64,000 nucleotides of DNA from JAWKUK01 sp041398605 (lineage in GTDB: Bacteria; Planctomycetota; UBA1135; GCA-002686595), in NCBI GenBank assembly GCA_041398605.1, contig JAWKUK010000005.1, positions 124,001 through 188,000 on the forward strand, in the 5' to 3' direction. A model generated the notes under the pieces. It was not told the DNA's origin and did not search any database. It saw nothing but the letters and a program-made list of their open reading frames with translations. Below are positions 44,972 through 54,220 of the stretch, one piece after another. The translations under genes and the position numbers were made by a program. How positions within the stretch are numbered: position 1 is the first letter of the stretch; each line of letters opens with the position of its first letter.

Positions 44972-45745
44972 TCACGCCTCCGCGTCGACGGCCTTGCGCT
45001 TGCTCGGCGACAGGAAGCCTTTGAGCTTCTCTTTGATCAATTGCGGCTTCTCACCGGATTGGATCGCGACGATGCCCTCGATCATCAGCTTCCGCAGCAG
45101 GACGTCGCCCTTGGCGACCATCTCCAGCTTGCCCGCGAGCGGGATGAACACCATGTTCGCCGCCATTGCGCCGTACAGCGTCGTCAAGAGCGCGACCGCC
45201 ATACCGATACCGATCGCGCCCGGGTCAGAGAGGTCCTGGAGCATCTGCACCAGACCGACGAGCGTCCCGATCATGCCGAAGGCGGGCGCAAACGCGCCCA
45301 TCTGGTCCATGATCTTGCGTCCGGTGCCGTGCCGCTGGTCTTCCCACTCAGCCTCGAGCTCCATGATGTCGCGCACCGTGTCCGCGCCGAAGCCATCGAT
45401 GACGAGCTGGATGCCCTTGGCGAAGAACTTGTCGTCGACCGATGCGAGCTTCGTTTCCAGGGCCAGGAGGCCCTCTTTGCGCGCGAGGTTCGCGTACTCG
45501 ACGATGCGCTCGATCTCTTCGGTCGGTGACGGTGACTTACGGATCGCCGCGACCATCGCCACTTTGAAGACCGCCTTCAGGTCCGACGAGGGGAACGCGA
45601 AGAGCGTGACGGCCGTCGTACCCCCGAACACCATGACCACCGACGGGAAGTCGAAGAACACGGGGATGCCGCCAGGGCCGATGGCCATGGCGAAGAGCAC
45701 GAGCGAGAACGCCAGCACGACGCCGACGATGGTGTTGAGGTCCAT
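44972..45745 (-). CDS. motA: Flagellar stator protein MotA (257 aa)
   Basis: A four-helix stator subunit of the MotA/PomA type: VVMVFGGTTAVTLFAFP early, the cytosolic loop with ARKEGLLALE carrying charged residues that act on FliG, and helices 3-4 with GAFAPAFGMIGTLVGLVQML and LLTTLYGAMAANMVF. The conserved proline and glycine elements for the channel are present. The length and loop resemble PomA-like proteins, but the ion cannot be read from sequence. A 95-base gap upstream could hold its own promoter; no clear one is seen. Confidence 0.95.
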   Translation of the reverse strand: MDLNTIVGVVLAFSLVLFAMAIGPGGIPVFFDFPSVVMVFGGTTAVTLFAFPSSDLKAVFKVAMVAAIRKSPSPTEEIERIVEYANLARKEGLLALETKLASVDDKFFAKGIQLVIDGFGADTVRDIMELEAEWEDQRHGTGRKIMDQMGAFAPAFGMIGTLVGLVQMLQDLSDPGAIGIGMAVALLTTLYGAMAANMVFIPLAGKLEMVAKGDVLLRKLMIEGIVAIQSGEKPQLIKEKLKGFLSPSKRKAVDAEA

Positions 45746-45840
45746 GGTTGGATGGGGGCGCTAGACCCGTTCTGGGACCGGCGGAGGGCTCATCGACGGA
45801 TTCGGGGGAACCCTTGAGGGCCCCCCACGGGCGCTCGGGC

Positions 45841-46575
45841 TCAGCCGCCCTTCTCCAGGGCGTAGGCCCGCGAGTAGGCCTTGTGCTTCTCCGGGCCGCC
45901 GGGCGACGCGTGGATCGCCGACAACAGCTCGCGCACGCGCTCGTCTGACAGGTGCTTCAGCACCTTGGCCGCCTCCTCGGGCTCGTAGACGTTCATCAGC
46001 TGGGCGGCTGTGACGTCCGGCTCCCCGTCCTCGTACTGCGGGGCCATGTTCTTGTAGATCTGGGCCTCGCGCGCGGCGAGGGCCTCGCGATTGGCGTCGA
46101 TCTCCTGGACCTTGGCGCTCTGCTCATCGCTCTCGGCGAGGAGCTGCATCTTGAGCCGCTCGAACTCCTTGAGCCGTCGATCGAGGAAGTCGGCGTCGCG
46201 CTCCAGGAGCGCCTCTCGCTCGTCGAGGCTGCGTGAGCGGCGGTCGAGCTCCTCCATCTTCATCAGCAGCCGGTTCTCGATGCTCGACAGCTCCTGCGCC
46301 GAGAACGGGTCTTGCAGGTTGAAGGCCGTCAGCGAGCTGCGCGCCGCGTCGAAGATCTGCTCGGGGCTCCGCGTGTCACCCTCGAGCTGCTCCTCGATCT
46401 CGGGCAGCTCATCCGACGCCCCCTGCTCCGCCTTGGGCTCCGGCGGGAACAAGCCGCCGACGGCCTTGAGCGAGTGCAGCGGCGTCCCCGTCAGGGCGGC
46501 CACCAAGAAGAAGGAACCGGCCAAGAGCGTCGAGCCGCCTAGCCCGTACGCCACATACTTCGCAATGTCGCTCAT
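45841..46575 (-). CDS. MotE-like coiled-coil membrane protein (244 aa)
   Basis: An N-terminal membrane helix (about 7-29) is followed by an acidic linker, a long coiled coil (about 95-170) and a C-terminal domain with MNVYEPEEAAKVLKHLSDERVRELL. The last part resembles the MgtE-N/FliG-like domain of MotE, a periplasmic chaperone for flagellar stator and motility assembly. Its start overlaps the fliJ stop, placing it in the flagellar operon between fliJ and motA. Assignment rests on domain pattern and location. Confidence 0.72.
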   Translation of the reverse strand: MSDIAKYVAYGLGGSTLLAGSFFLVAALTGTPLHSLKAVGGLFPPEPKAEQGASDELPEIEEQLEGDTRSPEQIFDAARSSLTAFNLQDPFSAQELSSIENRLLMKMEELDRRSRSLDEREALLERDADFLDRRLKEFERLKMQLLAESDEQSAKVQEIDANREALAAREAQIYKNMAPQYEDGEPDVTAAQLMNVYEPEEAAKVLKHLSDERVRELLSAIHASPGGPEKHKAYSRAYALEKGG

Positions 46576-47072
46576 GTCTCACTCTCCTCGGTCTCTTGGG
46601 CTGCCGCTTCCGTGGCGGCCTCGTCCGCTTCAACGCGCATGCGCGCGCGACGTGCGGACGTCTGGTCGTCCATCTGTGCTTGTTCGACGCGCGCGCGCTC
46701 TGCGCTCTCCCGCGCGCGCTGCTTGCTCTCCAAGCGCTGCAGCGCCTCGGCGTCGGTCCTGCGCGCCTGCCACGGGACGCGCTGCGTCTCCGCGTGGCGC
46801 CGGGCTGCTCGCACGTGCGCCCGCGACGCGATGATCGCGGCCTCGAGGCGGTCCAGCACGGCTTCGTCCGATAGGATCTCCCGCGGGTCGAGCTGGCCGA
46901 CGGCGGTCTTCTGGGCAAAGCGCGCGCTCGCGTCACGGCGGACGTCGACGAGGCGTTGCACGGCCTCCTCCGCCTCGGCCGCGGCCCGCTCTGCGTTCGC
47001 CCATTCGGCGCGCAGAACGCGCTCCTGCAGCTCTCTGACGCGGCGCACGCGCGCGAGTCGGTGTGCGCTCAT
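46572..47072 (-). CDS. fliJ: FliJ-like flagellar export coiled-coil protein (166 aa)
   Basis: A continuous Arg/Glu/Ala-rich coiled coil with no other motif. Position directly after fliI and the length fit FliJ, the stalk protein that sits in the FliI ring and links it to FlhA. Sequence alone would not prove it. Its start overlaps the fliI stop by 4 bases. Confidence 0.7.
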   Translation of the reverse strand: MSAHRLARVRRVRELQERVLRAEWANAERAAAEAEEAVQRLVDVRRDASARFAQKTAVGQLDPREILSDEAVLDRLEAAIIASRAHVRAARRHAETQRVPWQARRTDAEALQRLESKQRARESAERARVEQAQMDDQTSARRARMRVEADEAATEAAAQETEESET

Positions 47073-48412
47073 CGTCCGCCCGCTCCATTCGCGAGGCCTG
47101 CCACGAGGGTCAACATCTCACGGGTCTCCTTGAACGAAGTGCTGTCATCCTCTGCTTGGCGCAGGAACGCATCAATGACGGGGAGTCGCGCGATCGCGTC
47201 ATCGAGCCGAGCGTTTGTGCCAGGCTTGTACGCGCCGATCTCGACGAGGTCGCGGCCGTCGCGCCAGACCGCGAGCAGCTCGCGCACGCGGTTGGCCTCG
47301 CGCATCTGCTGGCCTTCCGTGAGCTTCGGCATCAGTCGCGAGAGGCTCCCCAAGACGTCGATCGCCGGGAAATGGCCGGCCCGCGCTAGGTCACGCGAGA
47401 GCTCGATGTGCCCGTCCAAGAGGCCGCGCAGCGTGTCCGCGACGGGGTCGTTCTGGTCGTCTCCGTCGAGCAAGACGGTCAAGAGGCCCGTGATGCTGCC
47501 GCGCTGAGTGCGGCCCATGCGCTCGACGAGGCGGGGGACCGCCGCGAAGAAGCTCGGCGGGAAGCCGCGCACCGTGGGCGGCTCGCCTGCGGCGAGGCCG
47601 ACCTCCCGCGCCGCCAGAGCGAAGCGCGTGATCGAGTCCACGACGCACAGCACGTCCAGGCCCTGGTCGCGGAAGTGCTCGGCGATCGACATCGCGACCC
47701 ACGGCGCCGTCATGCGCTCGAGCGGCGAGCGATCGCTCGTCGCGGCGACGACGACCGCGCGGTCGCGGCGGTCCGAGCCGAGGACCTCCTCGAGCATCTC
47801 ACGGACTTCGCGGCCGCGCTCGCCGACGAGGCACACGACGACGACGTCCGCCGCAGTGTGGCGCGTGATCTGCCCGAGCAGCGTCGACTTGCCGACGCCG
47901 GCGCCGGCGAAGATCCCGAGGCGCTGGCCCTTTCCGAGGGTCGTCAAGCCGTCGATCGCGCGCACTCCTGTCTCCAGCGCCTCGCGCACGGGTTCGCGCT
48001 CGAGCGGCGCGGGCGCGGCAGTGCGAACGGGGCGCGCCCGGACGTCCGTCAAGGGGGGGCCGTTGTCGATCGGCCGACCGAAGCCGTCCAGGAGCCGCCC
48101 GAGGAGGGCGTTCGAGGTCTCGACCTGGAAGCTGCGCTCCAGCGCGTGCACGGCTTGCCCCGGGGCGACACCAGCGAGCTCGCCGAGCGGCATCAAGACC
48201 GTGCGGTCGCCTCGGAAGCCGACGACCTCTGCGTCGAGGGGGCCGAGCGCGCCGCGGTCGATCCGGCAGAGCTCACCGATGGCCGCCGGCACGCCAGCGG
48301 CCTCCATGACGACGCCCGACACGCGCTCGACGGCGCCGCGGAACCGCGGGCGCGCCGCCTCGCGCACGAGGTCGCGGAAGCGCTCGCGGTCGATCAGGGG
48401 CGCCGCGCTCAA
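47069..48412 (-). CDS. fliI: Flagellum-specific ATPase FliI (447 aa)
   Basis: The export-apparatus ATPase, related to F1-beta. The Walker A motif is FAGAGVGKSTLL, with GRLLDGFGRPIDNGPPL before it and ALVGERGREVREML after it; Walker B is LCVVDSITRFALAAREVGLAAGEPP. The C-terminal helical part is complete. It energises unfolding and entry of export substrates with FliH and FliJ. Overlaps with both neighbours indicate coupled translation. Confidence 0.96.
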   Translation of the reverse strand: MSAAPLIDRERFRDLVREAARPRFRGAVERVSGVVMEAAGVPAAIGELCRIDRGALGPLDAEVVGFRGDRTVLMPLGELAGVAPGQAVHALERSFQVETSNALLGRLLDGFGRPIDNGPPLTDVRARPVRTAAPAPLEREPVREALETGVRAIDGLTTLGKGQRLGIFAGAGVGKSTLLGQITRHTAADVVVVCLVGERGREVREMLEEVLGSDRRDRAVVVAATSDRSPLERMTAPWVAMSIAEHFRDQGLDVLCVVDSITRFALAAREVGLAAGEPPTVRGFPPSFFAAVPRLVERMGRTQRGSITGLLTVLLDGDDQNDPVADTLRGLLDGHIELSRDLARAGHFPAIDVLGSLSRLMPKLTEGQQMREANRVRELLAVWRDGRDLVEIGAYKPGTNARLDDAIARLPVIDAFLRQAEDDSTSFKETREMLTLVAGLANGAGGR

Positions 48413-48963
48413 ACGAGGCCCTCCAGCAACGCTTCGCGGATCTGCTCGAGCGCCTCGATCGGATCACGGACCAAGAGCCCGCGCTTGGTCTCGACGTGCA
48501 CTGTGCCGCGCGCGAGGCCGGAGTGCGGCACGAACGAGGTGTCCTCGCGGAACTTGACGCCCTCGAGCTGCGCGAGGTCGCTCGGATGTAGGTGCACGAC
48601 GCAGAGGCCGCGCTCATTGCCGCCGCCCGCGAGCGCCGAGCGCACGATCCGCTCGATGTCGTAGGCGTCGTCCGCGAGCCTCGAACGAAGGAGCTGGTCG
48701 GCGATCTCGACCGAGAGCTCGATCACTTCGCGCGGCAGGTTTTGCTCCGCTCGATTGCGCGCTTGCTCTAGCTGGTTCATCGCGAGCTCCACGAGGCGGA
48801 CGCCGCCATCCAGGGCGGCTTGGGTGCCCTCGGCGAGCCCGCGCGCATACGCGGCCGCGACCAAGCGCTCGGTCACTTCCTGGCGGACGGCCTCGAGGCC
48901 GTCCTGCCTCACGGCCGCGCGCTTGGGCTGCGCGCTGAGCGTCAATTGCAACGTGCGCGCCAT
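48409..48963 (-). CDS. fliH: Flagellar assembly protein FliH (184 aa)
   Basis: A negative regulator and docking partner of FliI. A helical N-terminal part (VTERLVAAAYARGLAEGTQAAL) is followed by the V-ATPase E-subunit-like C-terminal domain (VVHLHPSDLAQLEG, LVRDPIEALEQIREALLEGL). The GxxxG-rich region typical of FliH is short here. It sits between fliG and fliI, with 1 base to fliG and 4 overlapping fliI. Confidence 0.88.
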   Translation of the reverse strand: MARTLQLTLSAQPKRAAVRQDGLEAVRQEVTERLVAAAYARGLAEGTQAALDGGVRLVELAMNQLEQARNRAEQNLPREVIELSVEIADQLLRSRLADDAYDIERIVRSALAGGGNERGLCVVHLHPSDLAQLEGVKFREDTSFVPHSGLARGTVHVETKRGLLVRDPIEALEQIREALLEGLV

Positions 48964-48964
48964 G

Positions 48965-49996
48965 TCAGTTGACGAGCTCCTCGCCGGCGCGCGCTGGGCT
49001 GAACTCGCCGCTCTCCATCAGCGCGCGCACCGCCGACATGATCTCGGCGCGCGCTTGCGCGACCTCAGTGAACGCGACTGCGCCCAGGAGCTCGCGCTCG
49101 TCAAGCACCATGTCGCGCACCCGCGCAGACAGGTTGCCCATGATGTTTGATTCGACCGGCTCTGGGCAGGCCTTGATCGCCATCGAGAGCGTCCGCGTGT
49201 CGACGGCCGCGAGGATCTTTTGCATCGCGCGCTTGTCGATCGCGGCGAGGTCGTCCCAGGTGAACATCAAGTCGCGCACCTGCGCGGCCATCTCTTCGTC
49301 CTCTTCCTCGAGCTTCTGCAAGACGGCGGTCTCGATCTCTGTCTCCGAGTGGTTCAACATGTCCGCGACCGTGCGCAGGCTCGCGTCCAGCGCGCGCGGC
49401 GGCGGCACCTCGGACGCGGCTCGCAGGCGCTCTTGCAAGTCGTCGGCGATCGTCAGCATGACCTCGACTCCCGGCGGCGTGATCGTCGTCATGCGCTTGA
49501 CGATCTCCAGCGTCTTGTCCTCGTCAAAAGCGGCCAAGACCGCAGAGGAGACGGTCGGCGAGACGTGGCTCAGCACGAGGGAGACGATCGCCGGCGACTC
49601 CTCGCGCAGGACGCGACCGACGAGCTCGCCAGGCAGCCCTTCGACAAAGCCGAACGGCTGCTCGCGACGGCGACGCATGTGGATCTCGCGAATGACGCGC
49701 TCGGCCTCGTCCTTGCCGTAGCTCGACTCGAGGATCGAGAACAGCTCGAAGTCGTCTTGCGCCCGCACGCCAGCCCGCGCGTGGAAGTTGCGCGCCAGGT
49801 CCTCGTAGAGCCCGTCGACCGCCTCTGGCGTGCAGAGGTCCGGCGCGAGCTCCGTCATCGCCTCGGCGACCTTCTCAACGACGCGCCCGTCGAGGTGGCG
49901 CATCACGTTGGCGCTCACCTCTTTGTCAAGGCTCAGGAGGAAGGCTGCGACGCGGTGCGCGCCGCCTGCTTTGCGCTTCTGATCAGTGTCGCTCAT
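48965..49996 (-). CDS. fliG: Flagellar motor switch protein FliG (343 aa)
   Basis: A C-ring protein that binds FliF and receives torque. All three domains are present; the N-terminal FliF-binding part starts AHRVAAFLLSLDKEVSANVMRHL, and the C-terminal domain ends with the charged torque helix (RDMVLDERELLGAVAFTEVAQAR). The middle-domain EHPQ motif that binds FliM is replaced by EESP (REESPAIVSLVL). An extra acidic stretch (EEEDEEMA) lies before the C-terminal domain. It is 3 bases after fliF. Confidence 0.95.
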   Translation of the reverse strand: MSDTDQKRKAGGAHRVAAFLLSLDKEVSANVMRHLDGRVVEKVAEAMTELAPDLCTPEAVDGLYEDLARNFHARAGVRAQDDFELFSILESSYGKDEAERVIREIHMRRRREQPFGFVEGLPGELVGRVLREESPAIVSLVLSHVSPTVSSAVLAAFDEDKTLEIVKRMTTITPPGVEVMLTIADDLQERLRAASEVPPPRALDASLRTVADMLNHSETEIETAVLQKLEEEDEEMAAQVRDLMFTWDDLAAIDKRAMQKILAAVDTRTLSMAIKACPEPVESNIMGNLSARVRDMVLDERELLGAVAFTEVAQARAEIMSAVRALMESGEFSPARAGEELVN

Positions 49997-49999
49997 AGC

Positions 50000-51610
50000 T
50001 CATCGACCCCCGGTCCCTGCGTAGAACTGCTCACCCAACGCCCAGCGCGACAGGAGCGCGCTGACCTTCTCCGGCTCCCGTTCGAGGAGCTCCTCGACGT
50101 GCTTGCGCGCCAGCAGGTCGAGGTCGACCTCTTCGTCGCCGAGCAGGTCGGCGAGCAGCGGCTTGCCGTCCGCGCCGAGCTTGATCGTGGCCGTGCCGCT
50201 CTCCAAGTCGATGCCGGTCATGCCACCGCCGCGCGCGCCGCTGGCCGCCTGCTTCGCGCCCTTCAAGCTGCGGAGCAGCACGAAGATGAACGCGAGCGCA
50301 GACACGATCTCGATCCCGTGCTTGAGCAGCTTCTCGACCATCGGGTTGGTCGGCTCCGGCGCCGCCTCAGGCGCGGGCAAGATCGGCTTGCCCTCTTCGT
50401 CGCGCTCTAGGCCGTGCAGCTTGATCGCCTCGCCGTCGAACGTGTCCCCGCGCTTCAGGTCAAACGCGGCCATGCCTTTCACGATCTTCTCCGCCGCGGC
50501 CAACTGGTCCGCGATGGAGTCGTCGATCAGGAGCGAGATCGACATCCGCTCCAAGACGTGCGGCTGAGAGACCAGGTGCGTCGTCTTGGAGCCGAAGACG
50601 TAGGACTTCTCGGACTCGTTCGTCGAGCTCGTGCCGTTCGCGCCGCGCCCGCTCGGGCCGCTGGCGCCCTCTTGGGTGTTCGCGAACGTGCCCGCCGGGC
50701 CGCCCATGGCCGTCGCTTGGCTCGTGCCCTCGACCTTGAACGAGCGCTCTGACCGCGGCTTCTTCGCGGGGTCGAGGGTCTCCTCGACCGACTCTTGCCG
50801 AACATGGCTCCAGACGCCATTGACGCCGACCAGGGTGAGGCCAGGGCCGAACGCCATGTCCAGCTTCGACTGCAAGTGGCGCTCGATGTCCTTCTGCCAG
50901 CTGCGCTCCACGGAGAGCAATGAGTCCGCGCTCAGCTCGTCGCCCCCGTCATAGATCATGTTGCCGTGCTGGTCGCTCACCTTGACGTTGCTCAGCGGCA
51001 CGCCGGTCGACGACGACACGATGGCGGCGAGCGTCCGGCGCTGCGTCGAGTCGGGCGAGAGCCCGCCGCGCAGGTTGACGAGCGCCGATGCCTGGCGGTC
51101 GTCGCGTCGCACGCCGAGCACGGTGCTGCCGGACGAGCCTGACACTTTGACGCTCGCTCGCGAGACCCAGACGAGCTGCTCCAGCAGCAGCTCGGTCTCC
51201 TGCCAGTCGCGCTTCTCGCTGCGCTGGTCGCGCTCACGCGCGCCCAGGAAGGCCGCCGAGGAACCCGAGATAGCGCCGTCGATCCCGCGCGCGGGGCCCG
51301 TGAAGTCGCCGTCCAGGTAGATCGCGTTCTGAGCCAAGTAGAGCTTCTCGGACTCCACGAAGATCGTGTATGGGCCGGGCGCAGTCGTCGTCCGGTAGCG
51401 CACGCCCGAGTTTGAGAGCGCGGCGACCGCGCGATTGAACGACGCGTCGTCGAGGTTCGCGACGAGCACCTCGAAGTGCGGGTTCTGAGCCTGATAGAAG
51501 CTGACGCCGCCCACCGCGGCAGCGACCAGCATGATGGCGCCGACGGCCCAGCGGGCGGGCGCGCCGGCAGCCACGAACTGGCTCCACAGATTGCCGAGGA
51601 GTTGTTTCAT
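50000..51610 (-). CDS. fliF: Flagellar MS-ring protein FliF (536 aa)
   Basis: Two membrane helices (about 22-40 and 430-450) frame the periplasmic ring-building motifs, including SASVKVSG-type and GLSPDSTQRRTLAAIVSSSTGVPLSNVKVSD stretches. The C-terminal tail EPEKVSALLSRWALGEQ matches the FliG-binding peptide. Residues about 290-340 are a Gly/Ser/Asn-rich insertion, as in many FliF proteins. Start and length are canonical. It lies 3 bases from fliE. Confidence 0.95.
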   Translation of the reverse strand: MKQLLGNLWSQFVAAGAPARWAVGAIMLVAAAVGGVSFYQAQNPHFEVLVANLDDASFNRAVAALSNSGVRYRTTTAPGPYTIFVESEKLYLAQNAIYLDGDFTGPARGIDGAISGSSAAFLGARERDQRSEKRDWQETELLLEQLVWVSRASVKVSGSSGSTVLGVRRDDRQASALVNLRGGLSPDSTQRRTLAAIVSSSTGVPLSNVKVSDQHGNMIYDGGDELSADSLLSVERSWQKDIERHLQSKLDMAFGPGLTLVGVNGVWSHVRQESVEETLDPAKKPRSERSFKVEGTSQATAMGGPAGTFANTQEGASGPSGRGANGTSSTNESEKSYVFGSKTTHLVSQPHVLERMSISLLIDDSIADQLAAAEKIVKGMAAFDLKRGDTFDGEAIKLHGLERDEEGKPILPAPEAAPEPTNPMVEKLLKHGIEIVSALAFIFVLLRSLKGAKQAASGARGGGMTGIDLESGTATIKLGADGKPLLADLLGDEEVDLDLLARKHVEELLEREPEKVSALLSRWALGEQFYAGTGGR

Positions 51611-51613
51611 GGA

Positions 51614-51946
51614 TCAGACGTTCATGCGCATGACCTCGCGGTATGCGTCCATCAACTTGTTGCGCACTTGCAGCGCGAACTGGAACGAGATTTCGGACTC
51701 CTTCAGCTGAGCTGCGACCTCGTGGATATCGAGCTTGCCCTGTAGCACCTCCATGTGGAGGCTCTCGGTGCGCTGGATCGTCGCGTCGACCTTGTTGAGC
51801 CCGGCTTGGAGCGTCGACGCGAACGAGCCCTCGTTCGCAGTCTCCCGCTCCACGGACTCGACGCCCGCAGCTTTGGTGCGCATGCGCTGCAGCGCCGCCT
51901 CCAGCGCTGCTCTGCCTGCGCCGCTATTGCCGATTCCGTCGACCAT
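51614..51946 (-). CDS. fliE: Flagellar hook-basal body protein FliE (110 aa)
   Basis: A small rod-MS-ring junction protein. The C-terminal part has the conserved VAQLKESEISFQFALQVRNKLMDAYREVMRMNV pattern, with the preceding helix GNSGAGRAALEAALQRMR. Typical length. It lies between flgC and fliF. Confidence 0.92.
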   Translation of the reverse strand: MVDGIGNSGAGRAALEAALQRMRTKAAGVESVERETANEGSFASTLQAGLNKVDATIQRTESLHMEVLQGKLDIHEVAAQLKESEISFQFALQVRNKLMDAYREVMRMNV

Positions 51947-51978
51947 GGTTCACCTTGCCTGCTGAGACTTCGACACGA

Positions 51979-52425
51979 TCACTCGGCGAGACGGAGCGCA
52001 CGGTCGGCCATGCGCTCGGTCGTCTCCACCACGGAGAGGCTCGCCTCGTACGACCGCACGGCCGTCACCAGGTCAGCCATCTCCTTCATCGTGTTCACGT
52101 TGGGGTAGAGCACGACGCCTTTCTCGTCCGCGTCCGGGTGGCTCGGGTCATAGACCTCTTCGAAGGGGCTCTTGTCCGTGACAACATCGTCAACGCGGAT
52201 GCCCGCGAACTCGGGCCCGTTGCCGTACGCCTCGGTCATGACCGGGCGGAAAGAAGCGACCTCTCGCCGATAAGGGAGGCCCGTGCCAGGCATCCGCGTC
52301 GTGCGCGCGTTGGCGACGTTCTTCGCGATGATGTCGATGCGTGATCGCTCGGCGTCGAGCGCTGAGGCTGCGATGCGCATGCCGCGGAAGGCGCGCGCCA
52401 GGGGGTCACCTTTGATTTCGTTCAT
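51979..52425 (-). CDS. flgC: Flagellar basal-body rod protein FlgC (148 aa)
   Basis: A proximal rod subunit with the IIAKNVANARTTRMPGTGLPYRREV start region and the C-terminal YPNVNTMKEMADLVTAVRSYEASLSVVET motif. Both are canonical. It follows flgB by 2 bases. Confidence 0.94.
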   Translation of the reverse strand: MNEIKGDPLARAFRGMRIAASALDAERSRIDIIAKNVANARTTRMPGTGLPYRREVASFRPVMTEAYGNGPEFAGIRVDDVVTDKSPFEEVYDPSHPDADEKGVVLYPNVNTMKEMADLVTAVRSYEASLSVVETTERMADRALRLAE

Positions 52426-52427
52426 GA

Positions 52428-52793
52428 TCAGCGCTCGGCGGAAATGGCTTGTTGGACGAGGCTCGTGCGGCCGCGCAGGATCGCGGCATAGAGCTCGAAT
52501 CGCAGTCGGTTCTCGCGCAGGAGGGCGGCCTCCTTCTCGGCGTCGACGCTGTTCCCGTCGGCGCGGACTTCGGCGGACCAGTCGATCTGGACCTCGGGTT
52601 CGATCTCAGCGAGGCGCGCTTCGTCGTAGCCCTTGTCGATGGCATCGACGAGCAGGCTCTCGAACTCCACCTCGCGCCGGCGGTAGCCGGGCATGTTCTG
52701 GCTCGCGACGTTCATCGCCACGACATCGCGGCGCTGCGTCGTCGCGCCCATGAGGCGCATCAGGAGGTCGTGACCTTCGGCCTTGATCTGCAT
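52428..52793 (-). CDS. flgB: Flagellar basal-body rod protein FlgB (121 aa)
   Basis: A proximal rod subunit with NVASQNMPGYRRREVEFESLL early and a helical C-terminal end. The ATG at 52793 is chosen because the longer reading frame runs into the NtrC-family gene and has no homologous sequence. It begins the structural block of the operon, directly after the regulator genes. Confidence 0.9.
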   Translation of the reverse strand: MQIKAEGHDLLMRLMGATTQRRDVVAMNVASQNMPGYRRREVEFESLLVDAIDKGYDEARLAEIEPEVQIDWSAEVRADGNSVDAEKEAALLRENRLRFELYAAILRGRTSLVQQAISAER

Positions 52794-52803
52794 GTCCTGC
52801 TCC

Positions 52804-54201
52804 TCAGGCCACGAGGCCCGTCGCGCGCCAGATGCGCATCTTGTTGGAGAGCGTGCGAGCAGTGAGGCCGAGCCGGCGCGCGGCCTCGGTCTTGTTGCCA
52901 CCAGCGCGCTGCAGCGTCGCGAGGATCGCGACGCGCTCGACGTCGGCCATCGATTGATTGGCGATCGCGTCTTGGAAGGCTTGGTCCTCCATCGTTACGC
53001 GGGAGCTGCCGGCCTTCTGACCGGGGCCGCCGGACATCGGCCCGAACTGCAGGTCCTCGAGGCCGATCGTGCCGGACGCGCACAGGATCACCGCGCGCTG
53101 GACGACGTTCTCGAGCTCGCGCACGTTGCCCGGCCATGACCAGGCGACGAGGCTCTCCATCGCGTCCGTCGTGAAGGTCGGGACGGCGACGCCGTTGCGG
53201 CTCGCGTACATCTCGGCGAAGCGCCGCGCCAGGGGGATAATGTCGTCGAGGCGGTCGCGCAGCGGCGCCAGGTGCAGGGGCAGGACATGGAGGCGGTAGT
53301 ACAGGTCCTCGCGGAAGCGGCCGGCGGCGACCTCGCGCGCGAGATCGCGGTTCGTCGCCGCGATCACGCGGACGTCCACCTTCAGCGTCTTCTGGCCGCC
53401 GACACGCTCGAACTCGTCTTCCTGCAACACCCGCAAGAGCTTCGCTTGCATCGCGGGCGAGATCTCGCCCAGCTCGTCCAGCAAGAGCGTCCCGTTGTCC
53501 GCCAGCTCGAAGCGCCCAAGGCGCTGCTTGTCGGCGCCGGTGAACGAGCCGCGCTCGTGGCCGAAGAGCTCCGACTCCAGGAGCTGCTCGGAGAGCGCCG
53601 CGCAGTTGACGCGGATGAAGGGCTGCGCCGCGCGCGTCGAGGCGGCGTGGATGAACTGCGCGATGCACTCTTTGCCCGACCCGCTCTCGCCGGTGATGAG
53701 GACCGTGCCCTTGGAGCGCGCGACTCGCGCCGCGCTGCGGAGGAGCTCTCGCATGGCCTGGCTCTCGGCGATCAGCGACTCGGCGGGGACGCCGCTCGTC
53801 TCTTCGCGGAGGTACCGGTTCTCGTGGACCAAGCGCTCTTCGCGCGCCAAGCGGTTGAGCGCGAACTCCAGCGCGTCGACGCTGCATGGCTTCAAGAGGA
53901 AGTCGCGCGCGCCGTGTTTCATCGCCGCGACCGCGGCCTCGACGCTGGCGTGCGCCGTGCAGAGGATCACGGGCAGGTCGGGCCAGCGCGCCTGGATGCG
54001 CTGCGTCAGCTCGACGCCGTCGATCTCGGGCATCCGGAGGTCGGTGAGGACCACGTCCGGCTGTTCGCGCTCGATCAGCGTCAGCGCCGCCGCCGCGTCG
54101 CGCGCAGCGATCGCGGTGTAGCCGAGCGCCTCGACGGCCTCGGAGAGGAATTCGCGGCCCAGAGGTTCGTCGTCGACGACGAGGACTCGTTGAAGCGTCA
54201 T
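52804..54201 (-). CDS. NtrC-family sigma-54 activator, FlrC-like (465 aa)
   Basis: The receiver domain has acceptor D54 (VVLTDLRMPEI). The AAA+ domain has Walker A GESGSGKE, a Walker B-type LLLDELGEI and the sigma-54 contact loop GSFTGA (a common variant of GAFTGA). The C-terminal Fis-type helix-turn-helix is NKTEAARRLGLTARTLSNKM. In flagellar systems this type drives class II/III gene expression with an FlrB-like kinase. Its presence inside an operon with a sigma-54 promoter suggests positive autoregulation. The ATG at 54201 starts the receiver domain. Confidence 0.93.
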   Translation of the reverse strand: MTLQRVLVVDDEPLGREFLSEAVEALGYTAIAARDAAAALTLIEREQPDVVLTDLRMPEIDGVELTQRIQARWPDLPVILCTAHASVEAAVAAMKHGARDFLLKPCSVDALEFALNRLAREERLVHENRYLREETSGVPAESLIAESQAMRELLRSAARVARSKGTVLITGESGSGKECIAQFIHAASTRAAQPFIRVNCAALSEQLLESELFGHERGSFTGADKQRLGRFELADNGTLLLDELGEISPAMQAKLLRVLQEDEFERVGGQKTLKVDVRVIAATNRDLAREVAAGRFREDLYYRLHVLPLHLAPLRDRLDDIIPLARRFAEMYASRNGVAVPTFTTDAMESLVAWSWPGNVRELENVVQRAVILCASGTIGLEDLQFGPMSGGPGQKAGSSRVTMEDQAFQDAIANQSMADVERVAILATLQRAGGNKTEAARRLGLTARTLSNKMRIWRATGLVA

Positions 54202-54220
54202 GGGGAGGTTCGCTCGCTGC

